Notes: a model not told the origin generated them from the letters alone. DNA of 64,000 bases from Streptomyces sp. NBC_00094 (GCF_026343125.1 NZ_JAPEMB010000001.1:744001-808000), one strand, 5' to 3'; positions 31,286 through 39,985 are shown, numbered from the stretch's first letter. A program made the numbers and translations.

Positions 31286-34224
31286 CAGAGGGCTCCGTGC
31301 CAGATCGGCGACACCCGGGGCCGCGCGTCGTCGAGGCGGCCGAGCAGGTGCAGCAGCACACCCGAGGAGCCCACCATGGCGCTGTCGGTGTGCGCGTAGC
31401 GGGAGCCGGTGTCGGCGAGCTTCTCCGCGATCACGTCGGGTCCCAGCCGGCGCGCCTCGACGGCGGCGGCCCGCTCCAGCAGCTCCTGGTCGTCGCCGGC
31501 GATCCGGCGGACCACGTCGATGTTGCCGAGGTCGCCGTGGCACCAGGTGAGGTTGCGTCCGAAGCCCTGCCGGAAGGTGTTGTCGAGGGCCGCCTCCAGG
31601 CGCTCGGCGGCCCGTTCGTCCGCTGTCCGGGCGGTCACGGCGGACAGCGCCATGGCGATGCCGGCGGCGCCGTGGCACCAGCCGGTCGAGAACCGGCCCG
31701 GGAAGGCGGAGTTGGTGGACCAGTTCCGCTCCTGGGGCACGTAGAAGGACTCCAGGCGGTCCGTCAGCACACCGATGGCGGTGTCGACGCGGCGTCCGGG
31801 GAGGTCGGGCAGCGTGGCGAGGGCGTACAGGACTCCCGCGACGCCGTGCGCGAAGCCCGACTGCTCCCACCAGGAGCCCGACGGTTCCTCCACATGGCCC
31901 AGCAGCCGGCCGGTGAGCCCGTCCAGGGCGTCGAGGCTGTGGTCGCCGCCGATCGAGGCGATCATCGTGGCGATCCCGGAGATCCCGGAGATCACCTCCG
32001 GGGTGTTCTCGGGGCCGAGCTGCTCCACGACCAGCGGCACGGCGTCCTGTGCCGCCTTGACCCAGCCCGGCTCCCGCAGGATTCGCCCGGCCTCGCACAG
32101 AGCGAACAGCAGGCCGGTGGTTCCCGTGTAGGCGCCGGCACCGCTCTGCCGGATGCTGCGCAGCTCGTAGACGCCGTCGGTGAGGATGCCGGCGCTGCGC
32201 TCGAAGACCTGGCGCGCCACCCGCTCGTAGCGTTCGTCGCCGAAGTGGGCCGCGGCCGCGGCCAGGGCCAGCGCGGGGCCGGTGCGTCCGGTGTACAGGT
32301 CGTACCCCAGCACGCCGGAGGGCCAGGGCCGGGCGGCCTGCGCGGAGGCCAGCGGGCCGATCCATGTGGCGGGGAGATGACCGTACTGGTCGGGGAGGCT
32401 GCCCGCGGTCAGGGCGTCGGCCAGCGACCGGGCGAGCCGCTCCAGGCCGGTGCGCTCTCCGGTGGAGGCCCGGCCGTTCCAGGCGGTCCCGCCGGAGAGG
32501 TGGTTGTCGGGGAAGCGGGAGCAGAAGGCCGAGTGGAGCAGCCGTAGCTGCCGCCTCACCGCCTGCTCGTCGAGCGCCGCGGCCTTGGCCAGCGCCCGGG
32601 AGAGCGGGGTGCGGTCGATCCGGACGCCGGTGTCCTCGCCGTCGCAGTCGTGGACGGTGGTGCCGGTGGCGGGCACGGTGAAGTAGGGGACGTCGCGTTC
32701 GGCCATCTGCCGCAGTTCCGAGCCGACCAGCCTGCGGTCGGAAAACCGGGAGGGGATGGCGATCCTGTGGAGCAGGGCCTGGGCGAGCGCCGGGTCGGCC
32801 ATCGCGGCGGCGGAGGCTGCCATCCGCAGGATCTGCGCGTACTGCGACGTCGGGTTGTGGATGTAGCGGAGGCGCATGGCCGGAGCGAGCTCCTCCAGCA
32901 GGGTGGTCCACCAGGAGGGCCGGCGCATCACCGCCTCGCAGACCTGCCGGAACCCGTCGGCCATCTGTCCGGCGAGCCCGTGGATCTCCTGTTCGGTGCT
33001 CTCCCGGACCACGGTGGAGCGCTGCTCGGACGTGCGGGCCTGGAGGTGCACCCGGATCCGGTCGGTGAAGGGGTCCTCGAAGACCATGGTCTTGAAGGGG
33101 GAGACGCCCTGGTTGTCGCCGCCGAGGAAACCGAGGTCGACGTAGCCGGAGTCCTCGTTCTTGCCGGCCAGGACCAACGGGAGGATCCCGATGCCGTAGA
33201 CGCTGCGGCCGATCTCGTCGTACGCGTTGCCCTCGGCCTCCGGGGTGGGGCCGGTGTGCACCCGGGAGGGGTGCAGCAGCGTCTCAAGGTCGATGGCCAC
33301 CGGGCCCAGGCGGGTGGGCAGGATGTTCTCGAAGTGCATGTCCCGCGCGTCCAGCAGGTAGAACACGGCGGCCAACTGGCCGCAGGCCCGCATGAACGGC
33401 ACGCTGAATCCGCCGATGTCCTCCTGTTCGACGTACTCGACGTACCCGTACCCGTCGCGCACCAGGGTGCGGGCGGCGGGCAGTGCGCAGTCGGCCTCCG
33501 CGTTGACGCGCTCGACGACGGTCTCGAAGGCCGCCTCACAGGAGACGTCGCGGGGCTTGTAGACCAGGCGGGCCCCCGAGGCGAACGTCAGGATGCTCAC
33601 CGCCCTGCCGTGGGCGTGCGCGTCGCCGTCGGCCCGGCCGATGGACAGCAGCGGGTCGCCGGGGGCGATGCGGGAGAACCGGAACACCTCGTCCCGGTCG
33701 GCGTGGAGGCGCCGGACCAGTTCGCGCGCGGTCTCGCGGGCGTTGCGCACCACATGGCCGGCCGCGGAGCGGAGCACCGGGAACGGCTCCAGGGCGTCTC
33801 TCCACGCCCGGGTGACGAAGTCCTGGTAGCGCTCGTGCGGGGTCGCCCCCCGCAACAGCCCGTCGGTGGAGGCCTTGTTGACCGCGGCGACCAATGTACG
33901 GGTCGCCACGTCGCGCAGCCGGGCCTCGGCCCGGCCGAGTACCTGGAGCGTGAAGGCGTCCAGGTCGGCGACGGCCTCCGTGAGGTCCTCGGGGAGGAGC
34001 CTGCCGGCAGCCGGCAGTGCCAGCTGCCGGATCACGCGCTGGAACGGGTACTCCTCCGGCTCCAGCGACCAGGCGAGCGCGGCCGGCGAGGGGGCCTCTG
34101 GAGCGACGTCGGACGGAGCCGAGAGCTTGACGTGGACGGCGGGCGCGAAAACGCCGAGGGGCTCGATGGTTTCGCGGATTTCGACGCTGTCGAGTTCTGG
34201 GTAAAGATTCGCGGGCGAGATCAA
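31285..34224 (-). CDS. lanM1: LanM lanthionine synthetase for the alpha peptide
   Basis: The 979-residue class II synthetase has a DUF4135 dehydratase (RLVYKPRDVSCEAAFETVV, LDARDMHFENILPTRLG, VAIDLETLLHPS) and a LanC cyclase. Zinc ligands are seen in GWCHGAAG (Cys850) and TWCHGDLGN (Cys895, His896). It shares the architecture but not close sequence with the beta-side LanM, so each probably serves one precursor. The alpha precursor lies 100 bases upstream on the same strand, separated by a large hairpin (34269-34305). No ATG fits; a TTG at 34224 with GGGAG upstream is the best start, beginning MISPANLYPELDSVEI. The gene ends coupled to lanT1. Confidence 0.92.
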   Translation of the reverse strand: MISPANLYPELDSVEIRETIEPLGVFAPAVHVKLSAPSDVAPEAPSPAALAWSLEPEEYPFQRVIRQLALPAAGRLLPEDLTEAVADLDAFTLQVLGRAEARLRDVATRTLVAAVNKASTDGLLRGATPHERYQDFVTRAWRDALEPFPVLRSAAGHVVRNARETARELVRRLHADRDEVFRFSRIAPGDPLLSIGRADGDAHAHGRAVSILTFASGARLVYKPRDVSCEAAFETVVERVNAEADCALPAARTLVRDGYGYVEYVEQEDIGGFSVPFMRACGQLAAVFYLLDARDMHFENILPTRLGPVAIDLETLLHPSRVHTGPTPEAEGNAYDEIGRSVYGIGILPLVLAGKNEDSGYVDLGFLGGDNQGVSPFKTMVFEDPFTDRIRVHLQARTSEQRSTVVRESTEQEIHGLAGQMADGFRQVCEAVMRRPSWWTTLLEELAPAMRLRYIHNPTSQYAQILRMAASAAAMADPALAQALLHRIAIPSRFSDRRLVGSELRQMAERDVPYFTVPATGTTVHDCDGEDTGVRIDRTPLSRALAKAAALDEQAVRRQLRLLHSAFCSRFPDNHLSGGTAWNGRASTGERTGLERLARSLADALTAGSLPDQYGHLPATWIGPLASAQAARPWPSGVLGYDLYTGRTGPALALAAAAAHFGDERYERVARQVFERSAGILTDGVYELRSIRQSGAGAYTGTTGLLFALCEAGRILREPGWVKAAQDAVPLVVEQLGPENTPEVISGISGIATMIASIGGDHSLDALDGLTGRLLGHVEEPSGSWWEQSGFAHGVAGVLYALATLPDLPGRRVDTAIGVLTDRLESFYVPQERNWSTNSAFPGRFSTGWCHGAAGIAMALSAVTARTADERAAERLEAALDNTFRQGFGRNLTWCHGDLGNIDVVRRIAGDDQELLERAAAVEARRLGPDVIAEKLADTGSRYAHTDSAMVGSSGVLLHLLGRLDDARPRVSPIWHGAL

Positions 34225-34268
34225 TGCTCCGGCTCCCTGCGCGGAAGATGATAGATTTCCACGTTGCG

Positions 34269-34305
34269 CCGGGGGCGGGGAGCATGAGCCGCTCCCCGCC
34301 CCCGG
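34269..34305. terminator. Hairpin between the alpha precursor and lanM1
   Basis: Perfect 15-base arms (34269-34283 and 34291-34305; CCGGGGGCGGGGAGC) around a seven-base loop lie between lanA-alpha and lanM1. In lantibiotic operons a hairpin just after lanA commonly ends most transcripts, giving much precursor mRNA and less synthetase mRNA. Its position and strength fit that role. Confidence 0.8.
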
Positions 34306-34325
34306 TCCATGCCCAGCCTTCGGGC

Positions 34326-34496
34326 TCAGTTGCAGTTGGGCTGGCACTCCTTGGTCAGCGTGCACCAGCCGCCCTGGTTGCCGAGGAAGTCGGACAGCGA
34401 GAACGTGTTGGTCGAACACGCGCCATAGGCGACGCCGTCGAAGTCCTGCTCCGCGATCTCCTCGATGAGCGAGATGTCACCGTCGAAGTTGTTCAT
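34326..34496 (-). CDS. lanA1: Lantibiotic alpha-peptide precursor
   Basis: This 56-residue gene is short and easily missed. The leader (MNNFDGDISLIEEIAEQDF then DGVAYGA) is acidic and ends in a Gly-Ala cleavage motif. The 30-residue core opens CSTNTFSLSD, identical to the first ten residues of lacticin 3147 A1, passes through FLGNQGGW and ends CTLTKECQPNCN. CTLTKEC is the mersacidin-like lipid II motif with the essential Glu; the ending PNCN resembles haloduracin alpha (PSCN). Core length is 30, as in LtnA1. Four Cys are present. It stands first in the run of lanM1, lanT1 and the ABC-2 pair. The ribosome site is weak (GGATG). Confidence 0.96.
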   Translation of the reverse strand: MNNFDGDISLIEEIAEQDFDGVAYGACSTNTFSLSDFLGNQGGWCTLTKECQPNCN

Positions 34497-34988
34497 GTGA
34501 ATTCACATCCAATCCGGCCGCATATACCCGATGGGCCATTCTGCGGAAAGATTTCGGCCCATGGCTCGTCGCCCGGCTGAGCGACGAGGGAAAGCTATGC
34601 GCGTCGATAGCCAGTCCACAACCCATCGGTTGCCCGACGGGTCACTGAAATGCGTTTCCCGTGATGCTGCGGGAGCCCCCTGTGACACCGTTGAGCTGCA
34701 GCTTCGATGCCATGTGGCCGAATCCTGCCAGGGCGCTGGCAACTTGGTGCAGTTCATTTCCCGGCGGATTCGTGCGCGGTCGTATGCGCGACCCGATGCA
34801 CTGGATATGCGCGGCGAATAGGGGGCCGAATGCGATCGGCCAATTTCCGCTCGCGATACTTTCGTGGCCGGGGATCGTCCCCGTGACACGGCCGGCCGGT
34901 CCGCGCCCGGCAGGAAGTGATGCACCGCCCGCGGCGCTCCTCGCGCAGGGGATCCCGGGCACCCCGCTTCGCCTTCGCCGTCCCGAGG
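34497..34988. promoter_or_regulatory. Promoter region of the alpha operon
   Basis: Nearly 500 bases without a supported gene; the AT content is higher than around it. An inverted repeat CTCGTCGC/GCGACGAG with an eight-base spacer (34565-34588) lies about 70-90 bases before the alpha precursor ATG, and a TATATG-like box about 30 bases before it could be a -10 element. These elements fit regulator binding. A plus-strand frame from 34531 was considered and rejected. Confidence 0.45.
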
Positions 34989-36203
34989 TCAGTCGGGCGG
35001 TGGGGCCAGATCCCCGCGCAGCCGCCGGGTGCGGAGCGCCAGCTCCAGCTCGAAGCGGCGGTCCGGGTCGTCCAGGTCGTCGCCCCACAACTCACGGAGC
35101 TGCCTCAGGCGGTAGCGCACGGTCTGCGGGTGGACTCCGAGCCGGGCGGCCACCTCGGGAGCACCACCCCGCGTTTCCAGCCAGGCCAGCAGCGTCTCGG
35201 CGAGTCGTTGGGCGTGCGCCGGGCCGCCGGCCTCGTCCAGCCGCGCCAGCCGCCGCCGCGCCAGATCGTCGATCAGCTCACCAGCGGGCAGCAGCACCAG
35301 GGCTTCGACGTGCTCGCCACAGTGCAGGAGCCGCCCTCGTGGCAGCAGACCCTGCTCGATCATCCCGACGGCGGCCTCCGCCCAGCGCAGTGACGTGACG
35401 GCCTCCGCCAGCGGGACCGACGGCCCGATCGCCCCGGACCAGCCGGTCACCGCCCGGTCCAGCAGCTCCGCGCGTCCCGGGGCGTCCGGGTCCGGTACGA
35501 CCAGACGCGGCTGCGCGCCCTCCATGTCGAGCAGCATCTCGTCGCCCACGGCAGGGGCGACGGCCTCCTGGGCAGGGCGGAGCAGCACCGCGACCGCCAC
35601 CTTCCCGGGCAGCTGCCAGCCCAGGTCGGCCGCGCGGTCGGCGAGGAGGGCGGTCGGATCCGTGCGGTGTTCGGTGAGCAGGAGATCGACGAGCAGCCGT
35701 TGCAGGCGCAGGCGCTCCCCGGCCTGGCGGGCGACGGCTTCGGCGTAGCCGCGTACCGACTGGGCCACCATGACGTCGAGGTACTCGAACGCCGACTCGG
35801 CCAGTTCGTACATGGCCGACGGCGGGATGTCGACCTGCTGGCCGACCTCCGCCATGCGCCGCCAGGAGAGGCGGACGCCCAGCCGGTAGATCCCCTGCAA
35901 GGAATCCAGGCTGCGCCCTTGGGAGACCTCGCCGCGCCCGAAGTCACGGAACAGCTCCGGAAGGGCGCGCGGCCGGTCCGACCCCGTGGTCATCTGTTCC
36001 ACGAAGAGCTCGAGGGCGTGCCGGATGGCCACCAGGGCCTTCGGTTCTCCGGACTCGTCGGGCAGGAGCACCAGGCCCGGATACTCCCGACGGATCTCGG
36101 CGAGGATGTCCTGGGCCAGTTCGGGGACCTGCTCCAAGGCGCGGTCGGCGAACTGCCGAATCCGTTCTCGTGGCACGTCGTGCCACGCTGACGACGTTTC
36201 CAC
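34989..36203 (-). CDS. PucR/CdaR-type transcriptional regulator
   Basis: The product has about 404 residues from the GTG at 36203, which has AGGAG seven bases upstream; an ATG at 36254 is an alternative. The N-terminal half is helical, with ALELFVEQMTTG and EVSQGRSLDSLQGIYRLGVR, a sequence typical of the PucR_N or RsbRD-type N domain. The C-terminus has the family helix-turn-helix LETRGGAPEVAARLGVHPQT and VRYRLRQLRELWGDDLDDPD. Such regulators respond to small ligands. It faces the lantibiotic operon across the alpha promoter region on the same strand, so it may or may not control the cluster. Confidence 0.85.
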   Translation of the reverse strand: METSSAWHDVPRERIRQFADRALEQVPELAQDILAEIRREYPGLVLLPDESGEPKALVAIRHALELFVEQMTTGSDRPRALPELFRDFGRGEVSQGRSLDSLQGIYRLGVRLSWRRMAEVGQQVDIPPSAMYELAESAFEYLDVMVAQSVRGYAEAVARQAGERLRLQRLLVDLLLTEHRTDPTALLADRAADLGWQLPGKVAVAVLLRPAQEAVAPAVGDEMLLDMEGAQPRLVVPDPDAPGRAELLDRAVTGWSGAIGPSVPLAEAVTSLRWAEAAVGMIEQGLLPRGRLLHCGEHVEALVLLPAGELIDDLARRRLARLDEAGGPAHAQRLAETLLAWLETRGGAPEVAARLGVHPQTVRYRLRQLRELWGDDLDDPDRRFELELALRTRRLRGDLAPPPD

Positions 36204-36262
36204 CACACCGCTCCTGGGCGTCCGGTTCGTACGCACTCGGTCTGCGGGCCTCATGTTCCAAC

Positions 36263-36469
36263 CTAGCCCGCACCGGAGCCGGCCGTGCCGGATGTGTCGT
36301 CCGCGGGCGGTTCGGGGAACGTGACGAGCGGCACATTCTGCTGCTCGGGTGTGGCGTCGAGAGCGGTGACGATTCCGAAGGCGGCGCCCGCGGCCAGGAG
36401 GGCGGCGGCGACGCAGGTCAGGAAGGCGGCAAGCAGTCTGGGCATGGGGATGATCGGCCTCTCGGTCAT
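36263..36469 (-). CDS. Small DUF2613-like membrane peptide
   Basis: The 68-residue product has one hydrophobic helix (LLAAFLTCVAAALLAAGAAF) after MPRL, then a short exterior tail TALDATPEQQNVPLVTFPEP that resembles the DUF2613 family of streptomycetes. An internal ATG (36445, MPRLL) fits the family start better than 36469. The family's role is unknown. It lies between the PucR-type regulator and the DUF3068 gene. Confidence 0.7.
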   Translation of the reverse strand: MTERPIIPMPRLLAAFLTCVAAALLAAGAAFGIVTALDATPEQQNVPLVTFPEPPADDTSGTAGSGAG

Positions 36470-36683
36470 CGAGGTCTGTCACCCAGCGCACCGGCCCGGT
36501 CCGGCGCCGCCAGTATGAGAGGCGCATTGACAGGTGGTCAAGAGCCGCCTAATTTCGCCGCCACAGGACTGTTACTCCCGGGTACGCATTCTCGCCCCGG
36601 TCAGGCTGCACCCCATGTGTGCGCCTCCTTCCCACACGGCCCACGAGCCCCCTCGCACGTCGCGCCCGTATTGGAGTACCCGT

Positions 36684-37640
36684 ATGCGTCGTTCAACATC
36701 ACCTTTGTCCCTGATTCTGCTGGGTGTCGGAGTCTTCCTGCTGGTGCTCACCCAGCTGCTGGTCTGGTACGTGGAACCGCGCGCCAAACGCACACCGACC
36801 GATGTGGACTCCACGACGGTCTTCAGTGGTCAGGGCAGCTACTTCGACACCGGGTCCGTCTCCGCCGTGGACGGCCAGACGCTCACGATCACCCGTCGTG
36901 TCCTGGGAGACGTCGCCGCCGGCGAGCGCAGCGGAAACGCGATCTGGGACGTGTCGACCCAGATCGACTCGCCGAAGACGCTCGCGCTGGGCGACCCGCG
37001 CAAATCCCTGCAGTGGACCACCGAACGCTGGGTGACCGACCGCCGGACGAACCTGCCGGTGCGCTGCTGCGAGGAGAAGCCCGAGTTCGAGGGCGAGGCC
37101 TATCTGAAGTTCCCGTTCGACGTCGAGAAGCGCGCCTACTCCTGGTGGGACAGCACCCTGGGCGCCACCGTGCCGCTGGAGTTCGAGAAGGTCGCGAAGG
37201 TCAACGGGCGTGAGGGCTACCGCTTCGTCGGCAAGGTCGAGGCCACCGCGACCGGCACCCGCCTGGTGCCCGGCGTGCTGGTGGGCAGCTCGAAGGGGGG
37301 CCAGATCCTGGCGGAGGAGTGGTACTCCAACGCGAGGATCGAGCTGACCGTGGACCAGCGCACGGGCCGGATCATGAACGCGCTGATCGCGCCGAAGAAG
37401 ACGCTGCGGGCCCCGGGTTCGCAGAAGGACGCGGTCACCCTGCTGGCCAGTGAGGGGTTGGAGTTCACGGACGCGACCCGTCGCGAGCAGGTCGCGCTGG
37501 CCTCCGACGACAGCGGCCGGCTGGAGCTGCTCGGCGAGACCGCGCCGCTCGTGGGCGGCGTGGCGGGCGGTCTGCTGGCGGTCGTCGGCGCCGTGCTGCT
37601 GATCCGCGGCCCTCGGCGGGGCGAACACTCAGCGGAGTGA
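36684..37640 (+). CDS. DUF3068 membrane-anchored exterior protein
   Basis: The 318-residue product has an N-terminal helix (LSLILLGVGVFLLVLTQLLV) and a C-terminal helix (LVGGVAGGLLAVVGAVLLI) with a large exterior domain between, the layout of DUF3068 (the PorA-like family of actinobacteria). Conserved features include WYVEPRAKRTPTDVDSTT, LQWTTERWVTDRRTNLPVRC with C-C, and a WDSTLG motif. No pore-forming role has been proven in streptomycetes. Its start, ATG at 36684, follows a long untranslated leader. It precedes the glycan genes in the same direction. Confidence 0.85.
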   Translation: MRRSTSPLSLILLGVGVFLLVLTQLLVWYVEPRAKRTPTDVDSTTVFSGQGSYFDTGSVSAVDGQTLTITRRVLGDVAAGERSGNAIWDVSTQIDSPKTLALGDPRKSLQWTTERWVTDRRTNLPVRCCEEKPEFEGEAYLKFPFDVEKRAYSWWDSTLGATVPLEFEKVAKVNGREGYRFVGKVEATATGTRLVPGVLVGSSKGGQILAEEWYSNARIELTVDQRTGRIMNALIAPKKTLRAPGSQKDAVTLLASEGLEFTDATRREQVALASDDSGRLELLGETAPLVGGVAGGLLAVVGAVLLIRGPRRGEHSAE

Positions 37641-37944
37641 GTAAAACGGGCCTGCCCGAAGTCCCGAAATTGTCATCGGCGTGAGTAGCCGGAACGAATG
37701 CTTGAACGAACACTGATGTTACCCCGCGGTAAGGCCAACGTTTCCGCTTGAACCGGCCGCCACCCTCGGCTGCCTGCCACCGCTGTGTCCGCAGTCCCGT
37801 ACCCCGCAGTACCCGTGCCCGCAGTACACGTACCCGCAGCACCCCGTACGAGCCAGCCCAGCGCTTCATCCCCGGAAGCCCGGCACACCCTCATGCGTAT
37901 CCCCCTACGCATCCCACCCGCAGCCGCCGAGTTGGAGCACCTCT
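37641..37944. other. Intergenic region with degenerate CGCAGTAC repeats
   Basis: A 304-base gap before the glycosyltransferase gene. From about 37789 to 37850 a degenerate unit of about 12 bases built on CCCGCAGTACCC recurs four to five times. The unit could be a regulator binding array or a slippage product. The stretch before it (37660-37730) is AT-richer and is the likely promoter. Confidence 0.5.
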
Positions 37945-39171
37945 ATGCCCCAGCGCTCGTCCGCTCTGGCCCCCGGCCAGAAGGACTCCCGTTCCGTCCC
38001 CGCTCAAGCACGCACCGGCAGCCCCGTCACCGACTCGCTCGCCCTCGACCCGCACACCGCGTCCCCCGGGGCGCCCGTGCCGCGTCGGATCACCTTCCTC
38101 GCCCGCCGCGACCTGGCCAACCGGGCCGCCGGCGGATCGGAACTGCTCATCGACCGGATAGCCGACGGTCTGACCGCCGACGGCCACGACGTCACGCTCG
38201 TGTGCGGAGGCCCGGCCGCCGCACGCGACTACCGGGTGGTCTCCGCGGGAGGCGACGCGAGTCACTTCCTGCACGCCAGGTCGACCTTCGCCCGCGAGGT
38301 CGGCACCTGCGACCTGCTGGTCGAAGTGTGCAACGGCATGCCGTACCTGGCGCCGCTGTGGCACCGCGGGCCCACATTGTGCCTGGTCAACCACGTGCAC
38401 ACCGATCTCTGGCAGATGCGTTACCCGGGCCCGGCGGCACGGCTCGGACGAAGACTGGAGCACTGGGCACTGGCCGGCACCCATCGCGACAACCTGATGG
38501 TGGCCGTCTCCGAGTCGACCGCCGCCGAGCTGCGCGCCATCGGCGTGGCACCGGACCGCATCCGGATCGTCAACAACGGCGTCGAAGAGCCCGCCCCCCT
38601 GCTGCCCGAGGCGAAGGAACCGCTGTTCCTGGCCGTCGGCCGACTGGTGGAGTACAAGCGCGTCGACCTGCTCCTACGGCTGTGGGAGCGGGTGCGCCCC
38701 GTCACCGGCGGCCGGCTCGTCATCGTGGGGGACGGCCCCGAACGGGAGCGGCTCGAAGCCATGGCCGGCCCCTCGGTGACGTTCGCCGGCCGGGTGTCGG
38801 AAACCGAGAAGCACCGGCTGATGTGCGAGGCGTGGCTGCTGCTGCACCCCTCCCTCGTCGAGGGCTGGGGCCTGGTCGTCACCGAGGCGGCCACGCGGGC
38901 CACCCCCGCGATCGGATTCGACATACCCGGCCTGCGCGACTCCATCGAGGACGGGGAGACCGGGGTGCTCGCCCGGGGCGAGAGTTCGTTCGCCGCCGCG
39001 TGGTGTGCCCTGTCCCTCAGCGCCGACCGGCGCGCGGCCATGGGGCGTGCCGCGGTGCTGCGCGCCAAGCGCTTCCGCTGGAGCGCGACGGTCCGTCAGT
39101 TCCAGGCGGTCGCCGCCGAGGCCGTGGCCCGCACCGCGTCAACCGGACGCGGCAGGAGCGTCCATGGCTGA
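37945..39171 (+). CDS. Glycosyltransferase family 4
   Basis: The 408-residue GT-B enzyme has an N-terminal domain with RRDLANRAAGGSELLIDRIA and VCNGMPYLAPLWHRGPTLCL, the middle NNGVEEPAPLLPEAKEPLFL and AVGRLVEYKRVDLLLRLWER, and the C-terminal donor site HPSLVEGWGLVVTEAA with the catalytic Glu pair. GT4 enzymes retain the anomeric configuration and use nucleotide sugars. The ATG at 37945 has GGAG eight bases upstream. Its end overlaps the methyltransferase start by eight bases, beginning a coupled run of surface-glycan genes. Confidence 0.9.
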   Translation: MPQRSSALAPGQKDSRSVPAQARTGSPVTDSLALDPHTASPGAPVPRRITFLARRDLANRAAGGSELLIDRIADGLTADGHDVTLVCGGPAAARDYRVVSAGGDASHFLHARSTFAREVGTCDLLVEVCNGMPYLAPLWHRGPTLCLVNHVHTDLWQMRYPGPAARLGRRLEHWALAGTHRDNLMVAVSESTAAELRAIGVAPDRIRIVNNGVEEPAPLLPEAKEPLFLAVGRLVEYKRVDLLLRLWERVRPVTGGRLVIVGDGPERERLEAMAGPSVTFAGRVSETEKHRLMCEAWLLLHPSLVEGWGLVVTEAATRATPAIGFDIPGLRDSIEDGETGVLARGESSFAAAWCALSLSADRRAAMGRAAVLRAKRFRWSATVRQFQAVAAEAVARTASTGRGRSVHG

Positions 39172-39985
39172 GACCACGGAACGCGAGCCCGGAGCTCCGT
39201 CGGCCGACGACGCCGCACACGGCTTCGACGACCCATCGGCGGGCACCGCCGAACACGGCTTCAAGGACCCGTCGTTGAGGCGGTCGGCCGCCCTCTTCCG
39301 GGCGTTCATGCGCGAACCCACCGATCCCGAGCGGTGTTACACCTTGCTCGCCCGTGACTCGGTCGCCCAGGTGGCACGCCATGTCGACCTGGCCGGCAAG
39401 ATCGTCGTCGACATCGGCGGCGGCAGCGGCCACTTCACCGAGGAGTTCCGCCGCCGGGGCGCACAGAGCTACCTCTTCGAGCCCGACCCGCGGGAGCTGA
39501 ACGCCCGCGGCCGTACCACCGAGGACGCGGTCCTCGCCGACGGATACCTGCTGCCGCTCGCCGACGGCGTCGCGGACGTGTGCTTCTCGTCCAACGTGCT
39601 CGAGCACGTGTCGGATCCGCAGACCTTCATCAGCGAGATGACGCGGGTGACCCGCCCCGACGGGCTGATCTACCTGTCGTTCACCAACTGGCTCTCGCCC
39701 TGGGGAGGTCACGAGACCGCGCCGTGGCACTACCTCGGGGCGGAGCGGGCCCGCGCGCGCTACGAACGCCGCACCGGCCGCGCGGCCAAGCACACGCTCG
39801 GGGAGAACCTCTTCCCCGTCCACATCGGTTCCACCCTGCGGCACGTCCGCGGTCGCGACGACGTGCAGGTCGTGACAGCGCGGTCACGCTACTGGCCGTT
39901 CCTCGCGAGCACGATCACCCGGGTGCCGGGACTCCGCGAGATCGCCACCTGGAATCTGCTGCTGATTCTCAGGCGAAGCCCATGA
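39164..39985 (+). CDS. Class I SAM-dependent methyltransferase
   Basis: The 273-residue enzyme has the SAM-binding motif I in GKIVVDIGGGSGHFTEEFRR, motif II in YLFEPDP, and FSSNVLEHVSDPQTFISEM (motif III/IV) of methyltransferase type 11. The ATG at 39164 overlaps the GT4 gene. The extended N-terminus repeats HGFxDPS twice (AAHGFDDPSAG, AEHGFKDPSLR). In the gene run it probably methylates a sugar or lipid intermediate of the glycan path. Confidence 0.88.
   Translation: MAETTEREPGAPSADDAAHGFDDPSAGTAEHGFKDPSLRRSAALFRAFMREPTDPERCYTLLARDSVAQVARHVDLAGKIVVDIGGGSGHFTEEFRRRGAQSYLFEPDPRELNARGRTTEDAVLADGYLLPLADGVADVCFSSNVLEHVSDPQTFISEMTRVTRPDGLIYLSFTNWLSPWGGHETAPWHYLGAERARARYERRTGRAAKHTLGENLFPVHIGSTLRHVRGRDDVQVVTARSRYWPFLASTITRVPGLREIATWNLLLILRRSP

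Noticed and set aside
34531..34821. Plus-strand frame of 96 codons in the alpha promoter region
   Set aside because: No ribosome site, no recognisable motif, and it lies where the divergent regulatory region is expected.
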